Positions 10,305-21,237 are shown, counted from the first letter of the stretch. The stretch is DNA of 64,000 nt from Bretschneidera sinensis (GCA_023935145.1 CM043699.1:63932638-63996637); one strand, 5' to 3'. Notes: generated by a model from the letters alone, not told the origin. Numbers and translations are program-made.

Positions 10305-11504
10305 TGGTGGGTGTCGAATCCAACAAATAATAAAATTTTCACTCTCGAAAAATACAAATTGTAACAGTGATGAGTAAGGTCGTATCCACAAGGATTGGGT
10401 AGATTTATTTTAATGAAAATTAAAGCAAAGAAAAAGGGGGTTTGAAATTTCGGAGTGAAATAAAAGAGAAAGCAATTATAATCAACTAAAAACTAAGGAG
10501 AAATCAATATCATGCAAATATCCAACCAAGGGTATAATTTCAGAATTGGTTCAAAGAATTGATCACAGATACAAGGATAAAATCTTCTATTCTTCACTGA
10601 ATTGGTTATGGTTGTTAACAAGCTCTAACAGCCTATCTCTCCTTACATTCTCGATAACCAAAACAAGCTCTTTGATTACTTCCCTTGTTAATAAACAACC
10701 CTAAACAAGCTCTTAGGATTTAATCTATCGACAGCATTAATAATTAGAGAGACTACCAATTCTAGCCAACAAATACACAAGCTCGATTCATTTAGACTAG
10801 GTTATATATCTCTATAACATAAATCGAAAATCTCTCTATAATCAACTTTGTTATTTTACCACTAATATTAGAACAATTAAACAATTACAGATTTAAAGTT
10901 CTAAATGGCAATTTATTGACCTGATAATTGAACAACGGGCCCTTTGCATCAATCAACTAAGACGATAATTTTTAATAAACACAGAAGATATATAAATAGA
11001 GAAGAAATAAAAGAGCAATGAAAATTATTTAGATCTCACAATTCTTGAAGAACCAAAACTTCAATTATCCTTCAGCCGGAAGAAAAGTATTTAGCTACTC
11101 ATAATTAAAAGAAAACCTAAAGAAAAGAGAAGAGGAATTTTCTGTTCAATAGCCGCGCCTTCTATTCGAGATCCCCTTTTCTTTCGGCTAGGGTTAGTAT
11201 TTATAACTTTCAAAACCCGCGGGCTGGCGCTGTAGCGCCAACTTCCCGGCGTTGCAGCTCCAAGTTACTGCCCAATCTTCACATATTATCACCATTTCAG
11301 CGCTGCAGCTTCAGCTTTTTGGCTCTGCAACTTCCACTTTCTGTCCAATCTTCACAAATCTCTTGATTTTGAATTCAATTTGATTTAACTCCTTAATATA
11401 CTCTACAAAATACGAAACATAATCAAAATCCAAGATTTAAGCAATTATAACTATTAAAACATGAGGAAATATAACAAACATATAGATATTATGAGTTCTT
11501 ATCA
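10305..11504 (-). repeat. 5' LTR of element B
   Basis: 1200 bp, TG...CA. Core promoter TATAAATA on the minus strand at 11198-11205. The palindrome cassette (GCGCTGTAGCGCC, GCGCTGCAGC) lies at about 11225-11335, just upstream of the TATA box in element sense. Confidence 0.95.
11198..11205 (-). promoter_or_regulatory. TATA box of the element B 5' LTR
   Basis: TATAAATA on the minus strand, in the same context (AAAGTTATAAATACTAACC) as the TATA box of the related LTR G. Confidence 0.65.
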
Positions 11505-11509
11505 GTAGA

Positions 11510-12244
11510 CTTATTCAAAAACTAGAAATGCCTTGAGTTTAAATGTGAAAATGAGAAATCAACGGTTGATGCTCATTGAATGAGCTCAAGAGTTTTGCTT
11601 TATTGGGAGGTACAAGTTTGAAGAACTTAGGGTATTTAATGAGGGCTAATGGATGATAGTCTAAGGTAATTGTAGTATTAGAAAGGTTGAAGGCTAGTGA
11701 AAGTATAATGTTTATGCATAATAAAGAAGGTTGATTAGGAGATTGTTATGCAACTTGAGGTGTTAAAAAGGTGTGTGATTGAAAAACTAAGAGTATAGTA
11801 AAGGACAAGAGTATTAGGTATGGAATACGAGGCTAAGGGTTTGTGGTATGAGTAAATGATTGAAGAAATTGAGATTGAGGTAATTAGCTTTAATCCTCAC
11901 CAAGGTTAATAAGTAAGGACTTGAAAACTGTTAGTAATAGTATAAAGGAAAAGATTGCAAGAGAAAAGTTAGTAATTTAAGAATAAATGAAGTTAGGATT
12001 ACACTAGAAAATATTAGAATTAGGAAAAATTAGTGGTGAGAGAGATAGTTAGAGAAAGCAAGGGTTACTAATTGTTTTGAAGCCATATTGGAGTATAATG
12101 TAAAGTTAAAGGAAGACCTTAAAATAATTAAGGAACTACTGGGAAATGTTAATAAGTTAAAGAGAGATTTTTACTAAGAAGATGAAGGAAAAACATATAT
12201 CATAATCAAATTAAGATATATTTTTGTGGAAGGGAGTAGAATGT
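11510..12244 (+). other. Decayed interior of element H0, second part
   Basis: Continues the purine-rich sequence broken by B at 4543. No coding domain is recognisable. Confidence 0.4.
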
Positions 12245-12689
12245 TGATGAGAGTCATAAAATGAATCTTTACAATACTTAATTGTTAGCATTTTAGGGTT
12301 GATCTAGGTTTGAATTGCACTTTTATACCTTAACAACTCTAAAGTGTCATTCTTGGATCATTGATCTATTTTGATGCATTTTTAAGTACTTTAAGTTCAA
12401 AAGAGATGGAAAAGCTATCATTGCTTGAAGCACAATGACTCAATGAACACCGGAGTGAAGGTTCACAAGCACTTGGAAAGGAGTTTCACTAAATTGCCAG
12501 AATTGCCCCTACAGATCAATCATTTTTTCAAATTAAACTGTATTGATACAAGAAGAACCAGGAGACGAGCCATATATTTTTAGAAAGATCCATAAGTCTA
12601 TTTTTTGAAGAATTTTACGGCTCATAAAAATGATTTTTCTAGAGAAAGTTATGGCAGTTTTAGTAGACAAAGGTCAGGCCTCCAAAACA

Positions 12690-12850
12690 GCACCAGTGTG
12701 CGCCGTGGCTTGGACAAGTGTGCGCCGCGGCGCACAGAACCACAAGAAGGCAAGCACCAGTGTGTGCCATGGTGCCCCTCAGCCCAGGCCATGGCACCCA
12801 GCATCTCCACACCCAAAGCTGAAGGCAAGGCAGCGGTGTGCACACGAAAT
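12690..12850. repeat. GCC(NN)GGC palindrome cassette in LTR C
   Basis: A GC-rich island in AT-rich DNA. It holds the 16-bp palindrome GTGCGCCGCGGCGCAC (12720-12735) and variants such as GTGTGCCATGGTGCCC and GGCCATGGCACC. Short open frames across it (12605-12896, both strands) have no protein similarity I recognise and are not annotated as genes. Confidence 0.75.
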
Positions 12851-12924
12851 TCTTTCTCCGAGCTTTGACCTAATTAGGATTTTAATGACTTTTTAAACCC
12901 TAGAACACCTTTGGACCTTTATGT

Positions 12925-12932
12925 TATAAATA
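12925..12932 (+). promoter_or_regulatory. TATA box of LTR C
   Basis: TATAAATA about 75 bp after the palindrome cassette. Confidence 0.6.
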
Positions 12933-13747
12933 GACCACTTAAGATTTGAAAAAAGGAATCAATCAAAGGCTGGAAAACTCAAGGGAGGCTGCCACACTCT
13001 CCCCCATGGCCAACTTATCTCCAAGCAAGGCGAAGGGATGAATACCTAGGTATGGTTGTTCTTATTTTCCTTTCTTAATTCAGTTGTAATTTGGATTTAT
13101 TGCTAAACATTGTTTATGATTTATTATTTGCTTAAACAAGAAGAATTAAGGTTCATGTGACAACTGCACTGTATGTTCTTCTTATTTTAGATTTTCTTAA
13201 CCCGGTGATTACATGCTTCCTCTCCATATAGGTTTTGTCAAGCTCCTCTTATGTCAAGTTGTATGACTGTGATTAAGTCCAGTAGATTTATCTTTTAGGT
13301 TTGTCTATTACTGTGATATTGTCATAGAGATATATTGTCATTTCTTGATAAACCTATAGGATAGGTCGTGTATGCTTGAATCGAAAGTAAAGAGTACTTC
13401 ATAAGCAATTATATCAAGGTTCATATATGTGCTATGATTGAATATTTGCCGATTGCTTGTTTAGGATGTGAAACTTACAATTGAGATAGAGACAACTGAA
13501 TTGAGATTGGAATAAGGCAACAAACTTAGGGAGGATTCCTGGAACCTTGTCATCTCCATCATACTTTCAATCTATTTACACAATTTTCTTATATTACTTT
13601 ACTATCGAAATTCAGATTCTCTCACTTGATCTTATCGTTTCTGTTTAGGTTTACATCTTCTCTTGTAGTTAACTTGTTTCCCTGTGGAATCGACACCCTA
13701 AAGTTGTGCTGCAACTACTGCGTTATACTTTGGGTGTAATTAAATTT

Positions 13748-13765
13748 TGGCGCAGTTGCCGAGGA
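13748..13765 (+). other. Primer binding site of element C (tRNA-Asp-like)
   Basis: TGGCGCAGTTGCCGAGGA; two mismatches to the complement of the plant tRNA-Asp 3' end. It lies 5 bp inside the LTR. Confidence 0.85.
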
Positions 13766-13899
13766 AACGCGCTTAAGTACAAAGAAGATTGTCAACTCTA
13801 AGACGAGACGGTACTATCGTTCCTTTCTTTAAGTTTCTAATTTTCTGATTTTTTTTTTATTTTGTTATGTTTTTATTACTTTTTAAACTCAGCTGGTGT

Positions 13900-14470
13900 A
13901 TGCTTAGACCGAGAGATTCGCGAGGTAGGTTCATTAAGGGACCCGAATTAGAGATACCTTTTCCTTCTATGTCCGTTAGTGAAACCTCGCCTAGATCAAA
14001 CCTTAGTGTACACCCAACAGAGAATTTAGAAAATCTTGTTAACATGGCTAAAAACCCTAATGAGAATGTTGCTAGGACACTTAAAGACTACTTGCTCCCT
14101 TGCCGAACGGCCACCCCATCGTGTATCATGTTCCCCCCTAATGTTCAACAACCTGATTTCAAACCGGGCATGATCCAATTGCTACCAACCTTCCATGGAT
14201 TTGAGAATAAAAACTCTTATATCCATATTAAGGAATTTGAGGAAGTAGTAGCAACCTTTCAAGGTAGGGCTGATATGGTAGACACTGTCAAGCTTCAGTT
14301 TTCCCCTTTTTCACTTAAGGAAAAAACCAAAGCTTGGTTGTACTCGTTAAGGCCTAGGTCCATAGGTAGTTGGGATGAGATGACACGAGTTTTCTTCCAC
14401 AAGCACTTCTTAACCCATAAGACCAATAACCTCAAGAGACAAATCTCAAACTTTGCACAAAAGAGAGCGC
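13900..14470 (+). pseudogene. 5' part of gag, element C
   Basis: The start is chosen at MLRPRDSRGRF because the J gag begins in the same way at its internal methionine. The reading frame is open through the capsid core (PGMIQLLPTFHGFENKNS, then LQFSPFSLKEKTKAWLYSL) to NLKRQISNFAQK. Beyond that the residues (FSACVQKCTH) come from unrelated LTR DNA. Capsid C-terminus, zinc knuckle and all of pol are missing. Confidence 0.85.
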
Positions 14471-14474
14471 ACAC

Positions 14475-14662
14475 TTTCTCAGCTTGTGTGCAGAAGTGCA
14501 CACACTAGTGCGCATGGCCTTCCCTTGCTCCAAAATGATGCACACACATGTGTGCAACCTTCTAACTTGCTGAAATTTGATACTCCACCTTTGGTTTGGA
14601 TTTTAACCATTTTTAAATGATGGTTGGACCTGTTTGAACCTTAGACAAATAACAACATGTTT
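14475..14662 (-). repeat. Fragment of a D-type Athila LTR fused to gag C
   Basis: Runs parallel to 33655-33840 within LTR D on the same strand (CAGCTTGTGTGCAGAAGTGCACACACTAG... to GGACAAATAACAACA). D is a minus-strand LTR, so this fragment is in opposite orientation to element C. It contains its own palindromic motifs (GCACACACATGTGTGC). Confidence 0.75.
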
Positions 14663-15410
14663 TATAGAAGACTTCTTGGAAGTATAACTTAAAATTTTTG
14701 AAGTTATTGTTAATGTTTGGAGAAAAGATGATGGAAAATAAAAAGAGAATAAAAATCTAACAACAGAGTTGGAGAAGAAATGAAATTCTATCTATGAATT
14801 AATATGATATAAGTATGATCAAATAATAGATTTGGTTTATGGAGTTATGTAAATGAATGGAAAGATTATAAGAGGGCAATAAGTTTAAAGTATAAGCAAC
14901 ATTAGAGGAATAATTATATGGGTAAAATCCTTAGGAATTCAAGTAGAGGTTAAGGACAAAATTTATCAAGTCATATATGAAATTAGCTAAGTGTTGAACT
15001 TAGGGAAGAGTACTATAGAACAGAGATTGGTTAACAATAAATGGGAGTAACTAGAGTATTATTGTACAATGAAGTTATGATTTGGATTACGACATGATAT
15101 TGTTGTTAAAGAAAGATTAGCTAATTTGGATGTGCAGTGAAGAATAAAATGCTTAACTATTATTACTGTTATGAGTATATAAGAGTTACCGGTAGGCATA
15201 CCCAAGTTGGTGGTGCATGAACTAAGGTTTGAATTGAAACACTAAGTGAGAAGTTTGGGTTAAACTTAAGAGATTTTTTAGAAAAGAGAGCTAGTTACCA
15301 CTTTTCATTATGGTTAGCATATTTTAGAATTATGTGAATTCTCAATATTGTCGTTAACATGAATACAAAGTAGTTTAAATTCATGTTTTAATGAAATAAA
15401 CTTCCTCTAA
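14663..15410 (+). other. Decayed sequence, probably H0 interior continued
   Basis: Same purine-rich composition as 11510-12244. No domain seen. Confidence 0.3.
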
Positions 15411-16690
15411 AGAGGTATCACTATACTAATTGAATAATAGTAAGTTGCTGCAAGTTCCTGTTAAAACTTTTGCACCTAGCATGTCTGGGCTGATCGGTGC
15501 TCCATAAGACTGATTGGCTCGTAAGTTGAACTAATCAGCCCATTCCGTGGACCAATTGGTTCATGCTCTATTCAGATAGAAACTTTCTCTGTTTTTCCTT
15601 GTTTCTCACCAGTATATTTTCCTTCTAGATAATTATTGTTTTCAACATGTTAATGTGATTTTGATGACTATGCTTTGCTTTTTTCTCAATTTATTATGTC
15701 ATTTAATTTATTCTAGCACTTCTATTTATAGTTAATTTATTAATTGTTGCTTGAAAAAGCAATCAATTGGGTTAAGTTCATTTATCCTTGGGAGGACAAT
15801 ACTATCCAACAAATGAATGGTGGGTAAGTAATCTCCTAAGTATACAAGCTTCCCATTCGGCTATGGTGATTTGTTTAATTAGAGCTTTTGTTTGAGTTAA
15901 ACTGTATTTGTATATGTTGAATGCTAGTGTGTGGTAGAATAATTTTACGTAGCTTTTAAATATTTGTCCTAGAATAAAAATGGCTAGGCCTCGACCTAGA
16001 TGAAGGGAACTCTAATTCCTTCTTCTCTAGTAGCATAGACCAATGAAAAGGGATTTGTCCCCCTTCAAGATTAAATGGCGATTCCTTACCCATCATCCTT
16101 GCTTCGTGCTTAGATAATATAATGTCCAAAATGTGGAAAATGTGCCTCGATCTAGAAGAGCTCTCCTTGAGGGAGCTCCCTTAGTAATCGACAAAGGGTG
16201 GTGTAAGGCGCGATACCCACAAATATCCTTATGATCTTCAGGAGGTAGCATGAAGCAAGCTAGATTCTTTACCCTTTTAGGACTTTAACAACAACCAGTT
16301 TTTGACATCATCATCTAATTTTTTTATTTGCTTCTTGATCCATTTCTCAAAAGAAAGATAACAATTAACTCATAATACAATAGTATAAAATTATTAAAAA
16401 AATATATATACTCTAAAACCATAATACTAAATGTAAATTACGTCAACCCCAACGCATCTAAGCTCACCATTAATTACACCAATCCCGAAGAGAGGGTTCC
16501 AAGCTATAGCATCTCAGATGAGGACTATAGTGTACAATGTACAAATATGATATTGCAGCTATGATGATAATAATAATTTGATGTTAGGTAGGTTAGGGGA
16601 GATAGTAAACATTTTTGCAACTTCATATGTGAATTTTCAAAACAAAAGGCTATAGGTGTATTTGGGGGTTTTTTATCTCAAGAATTAAAG
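15411..16690. other. Unassigned sequence, possible LTR relic
   Basis: Between 15480 and 15560 there are short self-complementary motifs (for example GACCAATTGGTTC) of the kind found in the LTRs elsewhere in the window. An LTR relic, perhaps the 3' LTR of H0, is possible but not shown. From about 15960 to 16690 I recognise nothing. Confidence 0.25.
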
Positions 16691-16694
16691 TTTA

Positions 16695-16951
16695 TTTTTT
16701 GAAAAGGAAAACACTTCATAGAATCAACCACTAAAACAGTGAAGAGTATCAACCAATATCAATGGAGATAGAACAGGTGGTGCCTCTTCCATCCACACTA
16801 CAGAGTTAATGACAAATTTTGTCTCTCTAGCAAGTACATGAGCAGCATCATTTACTGAGCAATGGGTGAAGCAAAATTGAAAATCTTGAAATCATGTTGC
16901 AAGGAATTTAATATCTTCAACCAGATGTCCTACCGAAGTATATCCTACTCC
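16695..16951 (-). pseudogene. 3' end of a LINE: RNase H-like domain
   Basis: Read on the minus strand, 16951-16724 encodes a C-terminal RNase H-like segment with CSVNDAAHVLARET, matching the N-x-x-AH-x-LAR signature of the RNase H domain at the end of plant LINE ORF2 proteins, then a tail WMEEAPPVL and a stop at 16724-16726. One in-frame stop interrupts it upstream. After the stop comes TTTTCCTTTTCAAAAAAT, a typical plant LINE 3' terminus. Upstream LINE sequence is not recognisable. Confidence 0.7.
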
Positions 16952-17787
16952 TTTGAGATGCATGTAAGATAAGGCAACATGTTTGAACTTTGTGTGGAAT
17001 GAGAAGAACAACCTTAAAATCTCAATTTTAGGATTATTCCCTTATGAATGAATGAGAAGGCATGAACGAACTTTGATTCGATCAAAAAAAACCTTTTTTT
17101 TTTTTTATAATGGGCCACCAAAGATCTTGTCTTCGCATTGGAAACTAATGGAATCAACAATGGAAATGGTAATTCACCACTTTTGCTTGGTTATATTGCT
17201 TGCTTCATTAAGCTTGGCTATGAGTTGAAGTTGCATGTTACTCCCTTTGTGCTTAGTTTGAAGTGTCATATTGTTTTTGTGCACATCTTGATGATTGGAT
17301 CAAAATAAACATGCTCCTGCATTCTAGTAGAAGACATTTCATGCATGTAGTGTTGTCAAGCATATAGTTTTCTCTAAGTTGCATACATATAACATAATGT
17401 CATTGTCATCTAGCATAGGATGCATATCTAGAGCCTTTCATCTCTTTAAGAGCTAAATTTTAAATAAAAAACAAAAGAGCATAAATAAATAAATAAATAA
17501 CAAAAATTATTGATATTATGTTGGGTACTATTGTCTTGCATTTCAAATATTCATCCCCTCATTTTTAAAAAAAACATGGATTTTTATTAAACTTCTTTCC
17601 AAAAGCATAGACACAAAGTTGTTTTCAAAGTTGATGATTTCACCCAAAAAAAAAATTTGGGATATCATAGATAGCTCATAGAACGACTTTAGATTATTTT
17701 GAGTTTTTTTAACATTCAAAGTCATCCATATTTTCTTTTTTGTGTTATGTGTCAAAATATAATGATAATCACATAGAAGTTGAAAGA
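16952..17787. other. Unassigned AT-rich sequence
   Basis: Contains a T-run at about 17094-17106 and short AAAT repeats at about 17483-17500. No coding domain found; short open frames lack motifs. Confidence 0.3.
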
Positions 17788-18346
17788 ATGGATGCCATGA
17801 CCTGTGACCAACCGAATTCACTCGATCATTTAAAAGAAATGATGATTTTTGAGAACGATCAACAAAAATAATTTATGAAACAACAACGAGAGTTGATGAA
17901 ACAATAAGATAGAATGGTGGAAAGGATCTAGGAATTGATAATGGTGCAAGCAAACTAAAAAGTGCCAGAAACCAAAACGATCGAAGAAATAGCTTCTGGA
18001 ATTTTCAAACACTATATCAACAATATAGCTCTTCATAACCTCAAAATTATCAAGCAAATGCCTCATGAAACCTTCTCTAAGTTTCTCACACAATGGAAGG
18101 CCCAGGTTGCCAAAATGGTCAACTTTCCAAGTAAAGAGGATCATATTCATTTTTTCTTAAAAGACCGTTCAGTCCACCTATTCCAAAGCTCTATTAGTGA
18201 TACCCATCACCACTTTCCAACAACAATGTGACTAAGGCATTCAACTCGAGAGATTCATGCTAGGTAAGGCTATTCAAAACGGTGACACTCCAAAGATTCA
18301 ATAAAGGATAAGGGGAGACTATGCGAATACGAAGGCGGGTGTTAAT
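17788..18346 (+). pseudogene. Tat-like gag remnant, piece 1 (element H1)
   Basis: One frame from ATG 17788 to 18231 encodes a Gln/Met-rich helix (KQQRELMKQ...DRMVERI) and then a capsid segment (IKQMPHETFSKFLTQWKAQVAKM) of the Ty3/gypsy gag family. Four stops (three TAA, one TAG) fall in the helix where Gln would be expected, consistent with C-to-T decay of CAA/CAG. After a one-base shift the frame continues as AIQNGDTPKIQ and RGDYANTKAGVNAKS up to the MITE insertion. The capsid looks internally shortened. Confidence 0.7.
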
Positions 18347-18354
18347 GCCAAGAG

Positions 18355-18994
18355 CAATGTATTAAAAGGCGGTGGTAGGGTGCACCCGGGGCGAGTCTCG
18401 GGGTGAGACGTACCAAAAACACCCCAGGGCACCCCCATTTAGGCGTTTTGTTTATTGGGCGTTCGCCTTTACTGTTGGGGCGTATGCCCCGTGAAGTTTT
18501 TTAAAAAGCTTAAAATTTAGAAAAAAAATGAAAGTTAAAGGCTTAAACCCATGACCTAAAGGTCTTAGATCTTAACAACTAAGCTAGTGTTCTTGTTGTG
18601 ATATCATTACACTTTATGAATATATATTACATGTTATCTAGTTTAGTAATAATTACGAACTATTTAATTAATCACTTACAAATTATAACAATATAAAAAT
18701 ATAAGTTATACTTCATATAATTTATATATAAATATATATTAATATTTATAAAATTATAATTATCACACTATAGAGAGTTAGTAAAGTATTAAATTTTGAT
18801 AATAATTAATTAATTAATTATAATTTAAATTACTTTTATTTTTATTATTCTAATTAATTAATTACTATTATTTTATTAAAATTTTGAAATGCCGCAACGT
18901 ATTCAAAACACTTACACCCTAACGCTTCGGGGCTTACACCCCAACACCTCTAGGAAAAACACCTCGCCCAATGACTTCGCCTCTGAAAACACTG
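18355..18994. mobile_element. hAT-type MITE, 640 bp
   Basis: Termini CAATGTATTAAAAGGCG and (reverse complement of the other end) CAGTGTTTTCAGAGGCG form an imperfect inverted repeat with the CA(G/A)TG start of hAT elements. The flanks GCCAAGAG (18347-18354) and ACCAAGAG (18995-19002) are an 8-bp target duplication with one mismatch. It has no transposase frame, GC-rich ends with further inverted GGGCG/CGCCC motifs, and an AT-rich core. It sits inside the H1 gag, whose frame continues beyond it. Confidence 0.85.
18541..18600 (-). promoter_or_regulatory. tRNA-like A/B box segment inside the MITE
   Basis: On the minus strand TAGCTTAGTTGTTAAGA resembles a pol III A box (TGGCTTAGTTGGTAAG) and GGTCATGGGTTTAAGCC resembles a B box region (GGTTCGAATCC). 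It looks like a captured tRNA or SINE promoter relic. No cloverleaf can be drawn, so it is not a tRNA gene. Confidence 0.4.
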
Positions 18995-19002
18995 ACCAAG
19001 AG

Positions 19003-19150
19003 TGATTATATGAAAACTGTGAAGAAACCTTGTGAGTTTTCTTAGTTAGGTTGCTCATTATCCAAAGCTATAGGAATATTGGTTAAGAGGGGCATCCTAA
19101 CTCCTTATGGACCTATTTTGAACCATAGTTACCTTGGTTTCAACTCGAAT
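19003..19150 (+). pseudogene. Tat-like gag remnant, piece 2 (element H1)
   Basis: Resumes right after the MITE (DYMKTVKK) and continues through AIGILVKRGILTPYGP to GFNSN, where element E is inserted. The order matches the linker before the Gag zinc-knuckle-like motif in Tat/Ogre elements. Confidence 0.6.
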
Positions 19151-20085
19151 TGTAACAACTCATCCCGAGTTGGCTGCCTGTAAAACAGTGTCGTCATGTT
19201 TAGAAATTGCAGCATCACACATACATGCAACAATATAAAAACATATATCGACTGAAAATAGATATATATATATAAGTCCTCAACCCTCAACAGGGGAGCT
19301 ATATTATTAAAGTCCCAACTGAAACTATATATACAACATATTATGCATGAATATTTACAAAAAATAAAATAAAATCTTCCATTAGTCTAAAGATGTGGAC
19401 CACGAGGCTTACAGATAATCACTCAGTCCGAATCACAACTCACAAATCTATCTATCCTGCCCACTACCTGAAATTATTTAACAATGAGAAGTCAGCTTCA
19501 CAAGCTCATTGAATTAAATTTACTAGAAGTATTCGATTTGTATATTTCTAGTTACATCTTATAATTCAATCGTTTCAAATTCACCAATATTAAACATCTA
19601 TTTCTTCACATATAACAATTCAATCTCTCAAATAATCTTCCAATATTCATTCATCTATCATCTCATATAATTCAACAATAACATTCTATTATCACTACTC
19701 ATATAATGATTCCAACCATTTATCAATCTCTTCTTAAATTAATTATCAAACATATCAGTTTTTCTTCTCATATATTTAATGATCTTGAGATTATCAATTC
19801 AACATCATTATTTACCTCGTTATGAGGTTCACAACATATAATCAATCAATCAAATAATTTTTATAAAATCAAACTTTCATATTTCTTTCTCATCGTATAT
19901 GTCTCTCTGTGAGACTCATTTTTCTATCAATAATTTCTTTATCAAGACTAATACTTTAATATCTCAATCAATAATAATCAATATTTAAAACAAATGTAAT
20001 GCATGAATTTAAATTATCTTTCTTTTTTTCTCATCAAATCTTTTCATATTATCATTTGGGAACGTCTTCCCACATGTCGACATGT

Positions 20086-20297
20086 TTCAGCCAGACCAGC
20101 TGCGTTCCTGGTTTTTTATTTTCAGATAGATCGGCTACCTTCCCGATCTTTTATTTTCAACTAAACCGCCTACCTTCTCGGTATTTTATTTTCAGCTAGG
20201 CTGGTTGCCTTCTCGGACTATTATTTTCAGCTAGACCAGTTGGCTTCTCGGTCTTTTATTTTCAACTAGACCGGTTGCTCTCCCGGTCTTTTATTTT
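20086..20297. repeat. 40-bp tandem repeats in LTR E (left)
   Basis: Units carry an inverted pair GACCGG...CCGGTC separated by TTGC(C/T)(C/T)TC, with TTTATTTTCAGCTA between units. Related arrays occur at 27133-27309 in the other LTR and 29456-29605 in LTR F. Confidence 0.85.
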
Positions 20298-21055
20298 ATG
20301 CATATGGGCAATAATATGAAAACAAGCATATATTCAAGCATTCAATTAAGCTATCCAACTCTTTCTCAAAATTATTTTTTTATCATATTCATTAAACTAT
20401 TTCTTCATATATCATATTCACTTTTTAATCATATTTTTCAGAAATTTCATAAAACTTCTCAACATATTTTTCATTCATCCATCCTATTTAAAATATAAAT
20501 TCCTATATAATTACTATTCAACAAACTTTCCAATTCCTAATCTATAAATCAATCAATTTTCATATATAACAGAAAATACATCATTAAATCATTGTAATTC
20601 ACCCATTTATTCAAATATCATAATTTCATATTTTTATTAATTTTGATTACTAAAAGTAAATCTAACTCACCACATAGGACTTAAAACTACCTGTGGATCA
20701 CCTCCTTGCTTTTCCTGCACTTTTCAGCAATTTCTTGAGATTTCTGATCACCAACACCTCAATTATGATGAATTCTTGCTATTGTAATTGAATGACTGTA
20801 CTATCTCTAATATTGGAAAATTTTTCTTTATAACTTTTTACTAAAAAATTTGAATTAAAGAAAGAATAAAACCAAACGGGATTTGGTAAGAATTAATAAA
20901 ACAAAACAAAAGCTAACTTTAACTTTTTTTTTTATATTAATACCATTTATCCTCCCCCCCCCCCCCCTTGGGGCTACCGTTCTCATATTTGAGTTATCTT
21001 ACATGTAATTTTGCATGTAAGTATGGGCAACACCTAGACGTCCAGGTGTTGTCCA

Positions 21056-21076
21056 CCCCCCCCCCCCCCCCCCCCC
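21056..21076. repeat. 21-base C homopolymer in LTR E
   Basis: Uninterrupted C-run on the plus strand, with a second of 14 at 20954-20967. The matching site in the other LTR has 13 (27985-27997). Confidence 0.9.
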
Positions 21077-21237
21077 ATTTTGATAACAAACGTCCCTGGA
21101 CGCTTCTAGTTTTTTTTCTCAAAATAATTATTTTTATCCAATAATAAATCTTTCATGTATATATTATTTTAATCCCATGTGATATCTAACAAATTACTTC
21201 TTTACCCTTTCTTTAAGAAGACAAGTATTAAAATTCT

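Larger units (their letters stand above)
4549..11504 (-). mobile_element. Complete non-autonomous Athila element B (gag-pro only)
   Basis: A whole LTR retrotransposon of 6956 bp in minus orientation. It has two related LTRs (4549-5798 and 10305-11504), both starting TGGTGGGTGTCG and ending TTCTTATCA. A perfect target duplication GTAGA lies at 4544-4548 and 11505-11509. A tRNA-Asp primer site and a G-rich polypurine tract are present. The interior codes for gag and protease, then goes directly to the short tail that normally follows integrase. RT, RNase H and the integrase core are absent, so mobility would have needed another element's pol. Confidence 0.95.
12245..13742 (+). repeat. 5' LTR of element C
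   Basis: About 1498 bp from TGATGAGAGTCAT to GTGTAATTA. The end is placed by comparison with LTR D (GCGTAATCA). In order it holds a segment shared with LTRs D and J (about 12475-12680), a palindrome cassette (12690-12850), a GACCTAATTAGG block shared with D, a TATA box, and the U5 region. Confidence 0.85.
12245..14470 (+). mobile_element. Truncated Athila element C
   Basis: Plus-strand 5' half of an Athila element: LTR, tRNA-Asp-like primer site and the start of gag, then an abrupt stop in homology inside gag at about 14470. There is no 3' LTR in the same orientation. The flanks are the H0 interior. Confidence 0.85.
19151..21232 (-). repeat. 3' LTR of element E
   Basis: 2082 bp. Contains a perfect 14-bp palindrome ACATGTCGACATGT (20072-20085), about five tandem 40-bp units of the type TTTTCAGCTAGACCGG...CCGGTCTTTTA (20086-20297), and C-runs at 20954-20967 and 21056-21076. 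Confidence 0.9.

Noticed and set aside
12605..12896. Open frames on both strands over LTR C (87, 88, 64 and 61 codons)
   Set aside because: They are produced by the GC-rich palindrome cassette; no domain, and LTR D has no matching frame.
15411..16690. Host gene exon
   Set aside because: No conserved coding segment or splice-site pattern could be supported in any frame.
18541..18600. tRNA gene
   Set aside because: Only A/B-box-like motifs; no acceptor or anticodon stem can be formed.
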